Positions 17,881 to 26,504 of a stretch of 64,000 nucleotides of DNA are shown piece after piece (the first letter of the stretch is position 1; every line of letters begins with the position of its first letter). Below the pieces are notes generated by a model. That model ran no database searches, was not told where the DNA came from, and saw nothing but the letters and a program-made list of their open reading frames with translations. Source of the DNA: Noviherbaspirillum_A sp047237965 (lineage in GTDB: Bacteria; Pseudomonadota; Gammaproteobacteria; Burkholderiales; Burkholderiaceae_D); the NCBI RefSeq assembly GCF_047237965.1, contig NZ_JBDFLX010000002.1, positions 186,001 through 250,000 of the forward strand. The letters are read 5' to 3'. The position numbers were made by a program, and so were the translations under genes.

Positions 17881-20517
17881 ATGGAAAACCTGTCCTCTTT
17901 CGCTCCTGCCACTCTCAGCCACGGCGGCTCGACCTACCTGATGGCGGATTTGCCGGCCCTGTCCGGCGCGCGCCATGCCGCCCTGCCTGTGGTGCTGCGC
18001 ATCCTGCTGGAAAACCTGGTCCGCAATACCGATGGCGCGGAGCGTGAAGAGGCGGTACGGGCCATGTTCGCCTGGCTGGACACCGGCAGCAGCGAGGCGG
18101 AGATTGCCTTCCAGCCAGGGCGCCTCCTGATGCATGACACCACCAGCACGCCGGCCCTGGTCGATATCGCCGCCATGCGCGACGCGCTGGCCGAAGCCGG
18201 CGGCGACCCGGCCCAACTCAATCCCGGCCTGCCGGTGGACATCTCGGTCGACCATTCGCTGGCGGTGGAATTCTTTGCGCAGCGCGACGCGGCCGAGCGG
18301 AACCTGCAGCTGGAAATGCGCCGCAACGGCGAGCGCTACCGCTTCCTGAAATGGGCATCGACGGTGATGCAGGGCGTGCGCATCCATCCGCCCGGCACCG
18401 GCATCATGCACACCATCAACCTGGAGCAGCTTGCCACCGTGGTCACGGTGCAGCAGCGCGACGGCCAGCCATGGCTGGTGCCTGACACCCTGATCGGCAC
18501 CGACAGCCATACGCCGATGATCAATGGCATCGGCGTGCTGGGCTGGGGCGTGGGCGGCCTGGAGGCGCAGACGGTGATGTTCGGCATGCCGACCATGCTG
18601 CGCATTCCCGACGTGATCGGCGTGCGCCTTGCCGGCCGGCTGCGCGCCGGCGTACTGGCCACCGACCTTGCCCTGACAGTGACGCAGCGGCTGCGCGAGA
18701 TGAGCGTGTCCGGCGAATTCGTCGAATTCTTCGGCCCCGGCGTGGCCACGCTGGATGCCGGCGCGCGCAGCGTGGTGGCCAACATGACGCCGGAATACGG
18801 CGCCAGCACGGCTTATTTCCCGATCGACGGCCGCACCCTGGACTATCTGCGCGCCACCGGCCGCGACGCCGCCAGCGTGGCGCTGGTGGAAGCCTATGCG
18901 CGCCGCAGCGGCCTGTGGTTCGACCCGGCTGCCACGCCGCGCTATACCCGCATGCTGGAGATCGACCTCGATGCGGTCGGCATGCACGTAGCCGGCCCGC
19001 GCCGGCCGCAGGACCTGCTGGACTATGGCGACACCGGCCGCGCGCTGGCCGCCAGCGGCGCAGCAGCCGCCGGCGACGGCCTGCCGGCCTATCCGGTGGC
19101 GATCGCCGCCATCACCAGCTGCACCAACACTTCCGACCCCGCCCTGCTGATCGCCGCTGGCCTGCTGGCGCGGCGCGCCCGCGCGCTCGGGCTGCGCACG
19201 CCGGCCTGGGTCAAGACCTCGCTCGGCCCCGGCTCGCCGGCCGCCGCCGCCTACCTGGAGCGGGCCGGCGTGCTGGACGACCTGGCGGCGGTGGGCTTTG
19301 ACATCGTCGGCTATGGCTGCACCACCTGCATCGGCAATTCCGGCGCCCTGACCGCGCCGGTGCAGCAGGCGCTGTCGCAGCGCCAGGCCAGGCCGGTGGC
19401 GGTGTTGTCGGGCAACCGCAATTTTCCGGGCCGCATCCATCCCGATCTCGAACTCGGCTTCCTGATGTCGCCGCCGCTGGTGATCGCGTTCGCGCTGGCC
19501 GGCCGGGCCGACATCGACCTGAGCCGCGAGCCGCTGCACGTCACGCCCAACGGCACGGCGGTGTACCTGCGCGACCTGTGGCCGACGCAGGAGGACATCG
19601 ACGCGCATGTGCGGCGCGGCGTGGCGCCGCAGGACTTCCGGCGCGCCTTCGCGCTGGCCAGCCAAAACCCGGCCTGGCATGACTTGGAAGCGCCGCGCGC
19701 GCCGCAGTTTGCCTGGGATGCCGGCTCCACCGCGCTGCGCCGCCCGCCCTTCGCGGCGGCCAGCGAGGGCAGCCAGCTTGGCCATTACCTCGCCTATCCG
19801 CTGCTGGTGCTGGGCGACGACGTGACCACCGACCATATCTCGCCGGCCAGCGCGATTCCGAAGGACAGCTTCGTGGCCGACTTCCTGGTGGCGCGCGGCG
19901 ACGACCGCAATGACCTCAATGTGTTCGCCTCGCGCCGCGGCAACTGGGAAGTGATGCTGCGCGCCGCGTTCTACAGCAAGAGCTTGCGCAACCTGCTGTG
20001 CCCGGCGGCGCCGGTTGGCCATACCCTTCATGTGCCCAGCGGCGCGGTGGCGCCCATCTTCGAGGTCGCGCAGCGTTACCGCGACGCCGGCGACGCGGTC
20101 GTGCTGGTGGCCGGCGAACGCTACGGCACCGGCTCGTCGCGTGACTGGGCGGCCAAGGGCCAGCGCCTGCTCGGCGTGCGCGCAGTGCTGGCGCTGAGCT
20201 TCGAGCGCATCCATCGCTCCAACCTGATCGGCATGGGCATCCTGCCGTTGCGGCTGCCGGCCGGCATGCATCCCGACGCGCTGCGGCTGCAGCCGGGCGA
20301 CCGGCTGGAAATCAATGCCCAGGCCGGCACGCTGCTTCCACGCTGCAGCGTGCCGGTACGCCTGCACCGTGCCGATGGCCAGGTGCAGGCGTTCGCGGCG
20401 CAGGCCGCGATCGAGACGCGGCTGGAATGCGCGCTGCTGGAGAACGGCGGCGTGATTCCCACCATCCTGCGCCAGGCAATGTCCGACGCGCCAGCTAAAA
20501 AGGCCGTGGTCGGATGA
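17881..20517 (+). CDS. acnA: Aconitase-family hydratase (AcnA type)
   Basis: An 878-residue iron-sulphur enzyme that should interconvert citrate, cis-aconitate and isocitrate or a close analogue. Cluster cysteines are C414 (SCTNTS), C480 and C483 (YGCTTCIGNSG). The swivel domain has GERYGTGSSRDWAAKG, the usual substrate-binding stretch. Length fits AcnA/IRP-type enzymes. The start MENLSSF at 17881 matches the family's opening; MQICG at 17866 is an alternative. The stop overlaps the GntR gene (ATGA), and TctCBA follows downstream. That context points to a substrate-induced catabolic aconitase rather than the housekeeping TCA copy. Action on methylaconitate or another tricarboxylate cannot be excluded. 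Confidence 0.88.
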   Translation: MENLSSFAPATLSHGGSTYLMADLPALSGARHAALPVVLRILLENLVRNTDGAEREEAVRAMFAWLDTGSSEAEIAFQPGRLLMHDTTSTPALVDIAAMRDALAEAGGDPAQLNPGLPVDISVDHSLAVEFFAQRDAAERNLQLEMRRNGERYRFLKWASTVMQGVRIHPPGTGIMHTINLEQLATVVTVQQRDGQPWLVPDTLIGTDSHTPMINGIGVLGWGVGGLEAQTVMFGMPTMLRIPDVIGVRLAGRLRAGVLATDLALTVTQRLREMSVSGEFVEFFGPGVATLDAGARSVVANMTPEYGASTAYFPIDGRTLDYLRATGRDAASVALVEAYARRSGLWFDPAATPRYTRMLEIDLDAVGMHVAGPRRPQDLLDYGDTGRALAASGAAAAGDGLPAYPVAIAAITSCTNTSDPALLIAAGLLARRARALGLRTPAWVKTSLGPGSPAAAAYLERAGVLDDLAAVGFDIVGYGCTTCIGNSGALTAPVQQALSQRQARPVAVLSGNRNFPGRIHPDLELGFLMSPPLVIAFALAGRADIDLSREPLHVTPNGTAVYLRDLWPTQEDIDAHVRRGVAPQDFRRAFALASQNPAWHDLEAPRAPQFAWDAGSTALRRPPFAAASEGSQLGHYLAYPLLVLGDDVTTDHISPASAIPKDSFVADFLVARGDDRNDLNVFASRRGNWEVMLRAAFYSKSLRNLLCPAAPVGHTLHVPSGAVAPIFEVAQRYRDAGDAVVLVAGERYGTGSSRDWAAKGQRLLGVRAVLALSFERIHRSNLIGMGILPLRLPAGMHPDALRLQPGDRLEINAQAGTLLPRCSVPVRLHRADGQVQAFAAQAAIETRLECALLENGGVIPTILRQAMSDAPAKKAVVG

Positions 20518-21413
20518 GCGCCGAAGCCGCCATCTCCCGCCAGATCGTCGAACTGGCCCGGGAACAGGCATGGGCTGCCGGCACACACTTGCCGGCACAG
20601 ATGCTGGCCGACCGGCTGCGGGTATCGCGCCAGCCTGTCAATACCGCGCTGGCGGCGCTGGCGCAGCAGGGCGTGCTGACGCGCCAGCCCAACCGCGGCT
20701 ACTTCCTGGCCCGGCCGCTGACCGAAGAGACGCTGGCCGAGATCGTCGGCAAACTCGGCCTGGACGAGGCCGACATCGTCACCGGCAGCTATTTCCAGAT
20801 TGCCGACGACCTGCTCAAGGGAGCATTGCCGCAGGAATTCTCCGAGCAGATGATGCGCAAGCGCTACGGCCTCACCGCCGCCCAGCTCAATGCGGTGCTG
20901 GGCCGCATCGCCAGCGAAGGCTGGGCCGAGCGCAAGCCCGGCTATGGCTGGACATTCTCGTCGATGCTGACCACGCCCGACAGCCTGCTGCAGTCCTACC
21001 GGCTGCGGTTGGCGCTGGAGCCGGCCGCGTTGCTGGAGCCGGGCTATCGCCTCGACGCCGCCGTGCTCGCACAATGCCGCGCCACCGAGCGCCAGCTGCT
21101 CGACGGCGGCATCATGACGGCCAGCGCCGACGCGCTGCACGACCGCGGCGTGCGCTTCCACGAAAGCCTGGTGGACGCCTCCGGCAATGCCTTCTTCATC
21201 GACGCCATCCGGCGCGTCAACCGCGTGCGCCGGCTGCTGTCCTACCGCTCCATGCGCCAGCGCGAACGCTATCCCGAGCACTGCCGGCAGCACCTGCACC
21301 TGCTCGACCTGCTGGAAGCGCGGCGCAATGCCGAGGCAGCGGCCTTCCTGCGCGAACACCTGGACCATACGATGCAGTCGCTGTCGCGCATCGAGAACAT
21401 CCTGCAACCCTGA
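20514..21413 (+). CDS. GntR-family regulator with two winged-helix domains and an FCD domain
   Basis: A 299-residue transcription factor. Residues 1-65 form a GntR winged helix (LADRLRVSRQPVNTALAALA, wing QPNRGYFLA). About residues 90-145 look like a second one (MRKRYGLTAAQLNAVLGRIA, wing KPGYGW). An FCD ligand domain with the metal/acid-binding pattern (DxxFH-type RGVRFHESLVDASGN and a late HLxLLDLLE) fills the C-terminus. FCD regulators commonly bind small organic acids, which fits a role controlling the aconitase and tricarboxylate uptake genes. It is translationally coupled to the aconitase. Confidence 0.85.
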   Translation: MSAEAAISRQIVELAREQAWAAGTHLPAQMLADRLRVSRQPVNTALAALAQQGVLTRQPNRGYFLARPLTEETLAEIVGKLGLDEADIVTGSYFQIADDLLKGALPQEFSEQMMRKRYGLTAAQLNAVLGRIASEGWAERKPGYGWTFSSMLTTPDSLLQSYRLRLALEPAALLEPGYRLDAAVLAQCRATERQLLDGGIMTASADALHDRGVRFHESLVDASGNAFFIDAIRRVNRVRRLLSYRSMRQRERYPEHCRQHLHLLDLLEARRNAEAAAFLREHLDHTMQSLSRIENILQP

Positions 21414-21437
21414 ACCCACCACCAAGAGGCACCGTCC

Positions 21438-22175
21438 ATGAACCTGACTCCCGCCATCCGCGCCGCCTTCACGCCCACCGGCAAGCTGCGCGCCTCGATC
21501 AACCTGGGCAATCCCATCCTTGCCAATACCGGTGCCGGCGGCCAGCCCGGCGGCGTCTCGGTCGACCTGGCCGGGGAGCTGGCTACCACCCTGGGCGTGG
21601 AACTGGAACTGGTGGTGTTCGACGCCGCTGGCAAGTCGGTGCAGGCGGTGGCCGCCGAGCAGGCCGACATCGGCTTCTTCGCCATCGACCCGCTGCGCGG
21701 CGCAGAGATCGCGTTCACCGCGCCTTATGTGCTGATCGAAGGCTATTACCTGGTGAAGGACGATTCCCCGCTACGTACCAACGACGAAGTCGACCGCGCC
21801 GGCAACCGGGTGGTGGTTGGCAAGGGCAGCGCCTATGACCTGTACCTGAGCCGCACCCTGGCCCAGGCGCAGATCGTGCGCGCCCCCACCTCGCCGGCGG
21901 TGGTCGAGACCTTCCTGCAGGAAGGCGCCGAGGTCGCCGCGGGCGTCAAACAGCAGCTGGAGGCCGACGCCGCGAAAGCGGGCGGCCTGCGGCTGCTGGA
22001 CCAGCGCTTCATGGTGATCCGCCAGGCGATGGGCCTGCCGAAAAGCCGTGGCGCCAAGGCAGCGGACTTCCTGCGCGCCTTCGTCGAAGAAAAGAAGGCC
22101 AGCGGCTTCGTGGCGGCGGCGCTGCAGCGGCACGGCATACAGGGCGCCTCGGTGGCGCCGGCCGGCGCGGAATGA
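21438..22175 (+). CDS. Family 3 solute-binding-protein fold without signal peptide
   Basis: A 245-residue type-2 periplasmic-binding-protein fold (SBP_bac_3), with the characteristic ADIGFFAIDPLRGAEIAFT and PYVLIEGYYLV segments. The start at 21438 follows AAGAGG, and the protein begins directly with a soluble helix (MNLTPAIRAAF). No signal peptide or lipobox is present, and no amino-acid ABC permease is nearby. It is probably cytoplasmic, acting as a sensor, carrier or enzyme-like relative rather than a transporter component. It is third in the aconitase-gntR operon, 24 bases after gntR. Confidence 0.78.
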   Translation: MNLTPAIRAAFTPTGKLRASINLGNPILANTGAGGQPGGVSVDLAGELATTLGVELELVVFDAAGKSVQAVAAEQADIGFFAIDPLRGAEIAFTAPYVLIEGYYLVKDDSPLRTNDEVDRAGNRVVVGKGSAYDLYLSRTLAQAQIVRAPTSPAVVETFLQEGAEVAAGVKQQLEADAAKAGGLRLLDQRFMVIRQAMGLPKSRGAKAADFLRAFVEEKKASGFVAAALQRHGIQGASVAPAGAE

Positions 22176-22476
22176 TGTTGTAAAAAGAAAACAATCCGGC
22201 ACTAGTGTTTTAGTGAACGCCGTTCGTTTAACGGCTGGCATACCAGCCATAAGCTATGCTGGGTGCCATCGTCCGGCCAGGACGTCGTGCTGAAAGGCTT
22301 ACGAATTCGCCGGGCAGAAAAGGCCGTATATCCGCAGGCGCAGGCTTGCATGGATCACCGGCCGCGATAGGGCAGTTCGGCCGGACAATGCGGGCAGTCC
22401 GTGCCGGGCTGCCCGGTCCATCCTTCATTAAAAATCCGCACCGCAAAAACCAGGTGCTTTCAAGAGGAGATGTTGC
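22176..22476. other. Upstream region of tctCBA
   Basis: Three hundred bases without a supported gene. The first part is AT-rich (TTGTAAAAAGAAAACAAT near 22178), and a short AACGCCGTT-CGTTT-AACGGC inverted repeat lies near 22217-22236. This could be the operator or promoter zone for tctC. AGAGGAG about 8 bases before the tctC ATG is a strong ribosome binding site. Confidence 0.45.
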
Positions 22477-23457
22477 ATGTACACGATCAATCACCTGTTT
22501 GCCCGTGCCGGCCGCGCCGTGGCAATCGCCGCCGCGTTCGCCGCCGCCGCGCCCGTGATGGCGCAGGCGCCGATGGAACTGAAGATCATCGCGCCGGCCG
22601 CGCCGGGCGGCGGCTGGGACGGCGCCTCGCGCTCGCTGCAGCAGGCCATGGTCGCGGCCGGCGCCGCCAAGAGCGTGCAGGTGGTCAATGTGCCGGGCGC
22701 CGGCGGCACCGTCGGCCTGGCGCAGTTCGCCAACGGCGCCAAGGGCGACGGCAACCAGATGATGGTGATGGGCATCACCATGCTGGGCGCGGTGCTGACC
22801 AACAAGGCGCCGGTAGGACTGGACAGCGTCACGCCGATCGCCCGCCTGACCGCCGACCCGCTGGTGGTGGTGGTGCCGGCCAGTTCGCCGCACAAGAGCA
22901 TCAAGGACCTGGCCGCGGCCATCAAGGCCGATACGTCCAAGGTGGTCTGGGCCGGCGGTTCGGCCGGCGGCGCCGACCATATCCTGGCCGGCCTGGTGGC
23001 CAAGGCCGCCGGCGGCGACGCCAGCAAGCTCAATTACGTGCCGTTCTCGGGCGGCGGCGAAGCGCTGGCCGAAATGCTGGGCGGTCGGGTGGCGGCCGGC
23101 ATTTCGGGCTACGGCGAATTCGAAAGCATGATCAAGTCGGGCAAGCTGCGCGCGCTGGCCATTGCCTCCGGCAAGCGCATCCCCGGCGTGGAAGTGCCGA
23201 CGTTGAAGGAGCAGGGCCTGGACGTGGAACTGGTCAACTGGCGCGGCATCGTCGCGGCGCCCGGCATCACGCCCGAGCAGCGCAAGGCCCTGTCGGCGGC
23301 GGTGGAAAAGACGGTCAAGTCGCCCGAGTGGACCAAGATCCTGAAGGCGCGCGGCTGGGACGACGCCTACCTGCCGCCTGAGCAGTTCGCCGACTTCATG
23401 AAGGCCGACCAGACCCGCGTGAAGGACATCCTGACCTCGATCGGCCTGGTGAAATGA
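22477..23457 (+). CDS. tctC: TctC, tripartite tricarboxylate transporter binding protein (Bug family)
   Basis: A 326-residue periplasmic receptor. The signal peptide ends around PVMAQA. The mature protein opens LKIIAPAAPGGGWD, the hallmark of Bug proteins in which the first strand and loop hold the carboxylate. Further family motifs are NVPGAGGTVGLAQFA and GGSAGGADHI. It hands citrate-like or other carboxylates to TctAB. The stop overlaps the tctB start (ATGA). Co-location with an aconitase supports a tricarboxylate substrate, though Bug proteins as a family bind many acids. Confidence 0.9.
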   Translation: MYTINHLFARAGRAVAIAAAFAAAAPVMAQAPMELKIIAPAAPGGGWDGASRSLQQAMVAAGAAKSVQVVNVPGAGGTVGLAQFANGAKGDGNQMMVMGITMLGAVLTNKAPVGLDSVTPIARLTADPLVVVVPASSPHKSIKDLAAAIKADTSKVVWAGGSAGGADHILAGLVAKAAGGDASKLNYVPFSGGGEALAEMLGGRVAAGISGYGEFESMIKSGKLRALAIASGKRIPGVEVPTLKEQGLDVELVNWRGIVAAPGITPEQRKALSAAVEKTVKSPEWTKILKARGWDDAYLPPEQFADFMKADQTRVKDILTSIGLVK

Positions 23458-23951
23458 GCCTCGGCAACGATGGCTCGGTGCCCGCCGGGCGGGCGCCGCT
23501 GGTGGTCGGCGCGATCCTGCTCGGCCTGGCCGGGCTGACCCTGTTCGATTCCCTTGGCGTGGCGTCCGGCATGGGGCCGAACGTCGGCCCGTCGGCGGCG
23601 ATGAAGCTGATCGCGCTGCTGCTGGCCGGCCTGGGCGTGGCGCACCTGGTGCAGGCGCTGCGCCTGGCCGGGCAGCGGCAGGCGCAAGACCCGGAAGACA
23701 AGGTCAATCCGGGTTCGCTGGCCTGGGTGTTCGCCGGGCTGGTGCTGCAGATCGTCGCGCTGTCGATCGGCGCCGGCTTCATCGTGTCGTCGGCCATCCT
23801 GTTCGCCTTCACCGCCTGCGGCTTTGGCCGCTCGCTCAGGTCGCTCGGGCCGGTCTACGGCCTGGTGCTGAGCACGGCGGTGTACCTGTTCTTCACCAAG
23901 GCGCTCGGACTGTCGCTGCCGATGGGTCCGCTCGAGCGGCTGCTGGGATAA
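23454..23951 (+). CDS. tctB: TctB, small membrane subunit of the tripartite tricarboxylate transporter
   Basis: A 165-residue inner-membrane protein with four membrane segments (around residues 15-35, 50-70, 90-115 and 125-150). It shows the GMGPNVGP loop seen in TctB proteins. It is encoded between tctC and tctA, overlapping the first by 4 bases and 9 bases from the second. TctB is poorly conserved in sequence, so the order of genes is a main support. Confidence 0.87.
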   Translation: MSLGNDGSVPAGRAPLVVGAILLGLAGLTLFDSLGVASGMGPNVGPSAAMKLIALLLAGLGVAHLVQALRLAGQRQAQDPEDKVNPGSLAWVFAGLVLQIVALSIGAGFIVSSAILFAFTACGFGRSLRSLGPVYGLVLSTAVYLFFTKALGLSLPMGPLERLLG

Positions 23952-23960
23952 GGAGCCGAC

Positions 23961-25460
23961 ATGGAATCGCTTTCACTTCTGGCCGACGGCATCTGGATTG
24001 CGCTGCAGCCCGGCAACCTGCTCTTTGCCGGCATCGGGGTGCTGCTTGGCACGCTGGTTGGCATCCTGCCCGGCATCAGCCCGTCGCTGACGGTGGCGCT
24101 GCTGTTGCCGGTGACCTTCAGGCTCGACCCGACCGGCTCGATCATCATGTTCGCCGGCATTTACTTCGGCGGCATGTACGGCAGCTCCACCACCGCCATC
24201 CTGATCAACACGCCGGGCGAGGCGGCCTCGATCGCCACCGCGATCGAAGGCTACAAGATGGCGCTGTCCGGCCGCGCTGGCCCGGCGCTAGCCACCGCGG
24301 CCATCGGCTCCTTCGTCGCCGGCACCATCGCCACCTTCCTGCTGGCGCTGCTGGCGCCGACCATCGTCGACCTGGCGGTGCAGTTCGGACCGTGGGATTA
24401 CTTCGCGCTGATGGTAGTGGCCTTCGTCACCGTGTCGGCCACCTTCGGCACCTCGGTGCTGCGCGGCCTGACCAGCCTGGCGCTGGGCCTGTTCCTCGGC
24501 CTGGTCGGCATCGACAAGCTGACCGGCCAGGCGCGCCTGGCGTTCGGCGTGCCGGCGCTGATGGACGGCATCTCGATCACCACGCTGGCGGTCGGCCTGT
24601 TTGCGATGGGCGAGGCGCTGTACGTCGCGTCCCGCTTTAAGAACGTGACCGAGCGGGTGGAGCCGGTCAGCGGCTCGCTGTGGATGACGAAAGCGGACTG
24701 GAAGGCTTCCTGGAAAGCCTGGCTGCGCGGCACCGCCCTGGGCTTTCCGATCGGCGCGCTGCCTGCAGGCGGCGCCGAGGTGCCGACGCTCTTGTCCTAC
24801 ACCCTTGAGCGCAGGCTGACGAAAAACCCCGAGCAGTTCGGCCGCGGCGCCATCGAGGGCGTGGCCGGCCCGGAGGCGGCCAACAATGCCTCGGCCACCG
24901 GCACCCTGGTGCCGCTCCTGGCGCTGGGCCTGCCGACCTCGGCCACCGCGGCCATGATGCTGGCCGGCTTCCAGCAGTACGGCCTGGTGCCCGGACCGCT
25001 GCTCTTCACCACCAATCCCGAGATGGTCTGGGGCCTGATCGCCAGCTTTTTGGTGGGCAACCTGATGCTGCTGGTGCTGAACCTGCCGCTGGTGGGCCTG
25101 TGGGTCAAGCTGCTGGCCATTCCGCAGGCCTGGCTGTATGCCGGCATCCTGGTGTTCGCGGCCATGGGCACGCTGGCGGCCAACCCCTCGGTGGTGGAGC
25201 TGACGATGCTGGTGGTATTTGGCGTCACCGGCTACCTGATGCGTTGCTGGGACTATCCGGTGGCGCCGATGATCGTCGGCCTGATCCTCGGTCCGATGGC
25301 GGAAAGCCAGTTCCGCCGGGCGCTGCAGGTCAGCCTGGGCGACTACCTGGTGTTCTTCAAGCACCCGGTGTCGGCGACCCTGCTCGCGATTGCAGTGATC
25401 GCCCTGCTGGCGCCGCTGCTGTTCAAGGGCCTGCGCCGCTTCAGGGGCGGCGACGAGTAG
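23961..25460 (+). CDS. tctA: TctA, large permease subunit of the tripartite tricarboxylate transporter
   Basis: A 499-residue inner-membrane permease with about 12 membrane segments. It carries the strongly conserved signatures GTLVGILPGISPS near residue 30 and GSSTTAILINTPGE near residue 75, and the mid-protein PAGGAEVPTLLSY and ANNASATGTLVPLL. Ion-driven import of the TctC-bound acid is expected. Last gene of the tct operon. No clear hairpin follows; a long repeat region starts about 200 bases downstream. Confidence 0.93.
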   Translation: MESLSLLADGIWIALQPGNLLFAGIGVLLGTLVGILPGISPSLTVALLLPVTFRLDPTGSIIMFAGIYFGGMYGSSTTAILINTPGEAASIATAIEGYKMALSGRAGPALATAAIGSFVAGTIATFLLALLAPTIVDLAVQFGPWDYFALMVVAFVTVSATFGTSVLRGLTSLALGLFLGLVGIDKLTGQARLAFGVPALMDGISITTLAVGLFAMGEALYVASRFKNVTERVEPVSGSLWMTKADWKASWKAWLRGTALGFPIGALPAGGAEVPTLLSYTLERRLTKNPEQFGRGAIEGVAGPEAANNASATGTLVPLLALGLPTSATAAMMLAGFQQYGLVPGPLLFTTNPEMVWGLIASFLVGNLMLLVLNLPLVGLWVKLLAIPQAWLYAGILVFAAMGTLAANPSVVELTMLVVFGVTGYLMRCWDYPVAPMIVGLILGPMAESQFRRALQVSLGDYLVFFKHPVSATLLAIAVIALLAPLLFKGLRRFRGGDE

Positions 25461-25667
25461 GGGTGCTGGAGCCTGTTCAGGCTGGCCGGTTTCAGGTTGC
25501 GGCAGCATCGCATCCTGTCGGCGTTGGCGCGGCGTCGGTGGGATACCCTGGAGGGGCATTCCACTGAACCGCCGATGAAGGACCAGGCGTCAAGTCGCTC
25601 CGGGGAAGATAGCGGAGTAGTGTGATCCGGTTGGCGGATCTGGTCTTGGGAAGCAGGTACAGGGGCG

Positions 25668-25727
<60 letters not shown>

Positions 25728-25729
25728 GT

Positions 25730-26351
25730 GAAGTCCCGTTGAGCGCGCCGTGTCAGCGGTGCCCGGAGCGGGAAAAGGTGCGGCGTCTGTCTGAGCCAAG
25801 CTTTAGCTTGGCGAGTTTAGCCGCGCCCCGCTCCGGGTACCGCTGACACGGGAACCCCCGCGCAGCGGGGGCGCGATCATCGGGTCGCCTTTTTTGGTTA
25901 CTTTTTTGGCGAAGCAAAAAAGTAACCCGGCCGCCGGGACGGACTCCCGGCTTGTCTCCACGGCAGTGCAATCGCATTGCGTCACCCGGCAAGGCACGGG
26001 CAGCACTGTCGGTGTTGTCTTTGACGTTCGTATTGAAACTTCAAACTTCAAACTTCAAAAGCAACTGCTGCTTCGCAGTGACGTCTTTACGCCGGGTGAA
26101 ACAAGCCGACTGCACTGTCGTCATGCCCAGGCCGGGAGTTCGCCCCGGCGGGCGACCTACTTTTTTTGCTTCGCCAAAAAAAGTAGGCAAAAAAAGGCGA
26201 CCCGGTGATCGCGCCCCGCTGCGCGGGGTTCCCGTGCCGTCGATGCATGGAGCGGGGCGCGGCTAAACTCGCCAAGCTGCGCTTGGCTCAGACAGACGCC
26301 GCACCTTTTCCCGCTCCACGCACCGACGTCACGGCGCGCTCAACGGGACTT
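25730..26351. repeat. About 620-bp inverted-repeat intergenic element, intact copy
   Basis: The element starts with AAGTCCCGTTGAGCGCGCC and ends with its reverse complement. Each arm holds a 24-bp stem: 25749-25772 with 25827-25850 on the left, 26233-26256 with 26310-26333 on the right. Inside each is a GCCAAGC...GCTTGGC hairpin. Further in are GC-rich hairpins and palindromes around TTTTTTGCTTCGCCAAAAAA-like sequences. The stems are paired within each arm but differ in sequence between arms. A second copy lies at 51.3-53.2 kb. No protein-coding gene is supported inside. Confidence 0.9.
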
Positions 26352-26361
26352 AAAAGCCACT

Positions 26362-26448
<87 letters not shown>

Positions 26449-26504
26449 CCCCCACCCTGTGGCCCCGCGCTACGAATCCAGCAATTAAAACCGACCCCGC
26501 CCTT

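Noticed and set aside
17854..20598. 914-codon open frame on the minus strand
   Set aside because: Exact antisense of the aconitase gene. High-GC genes leave such frames open; its product is His/Gln/Arg-rich low-complexity sequence with no domain.
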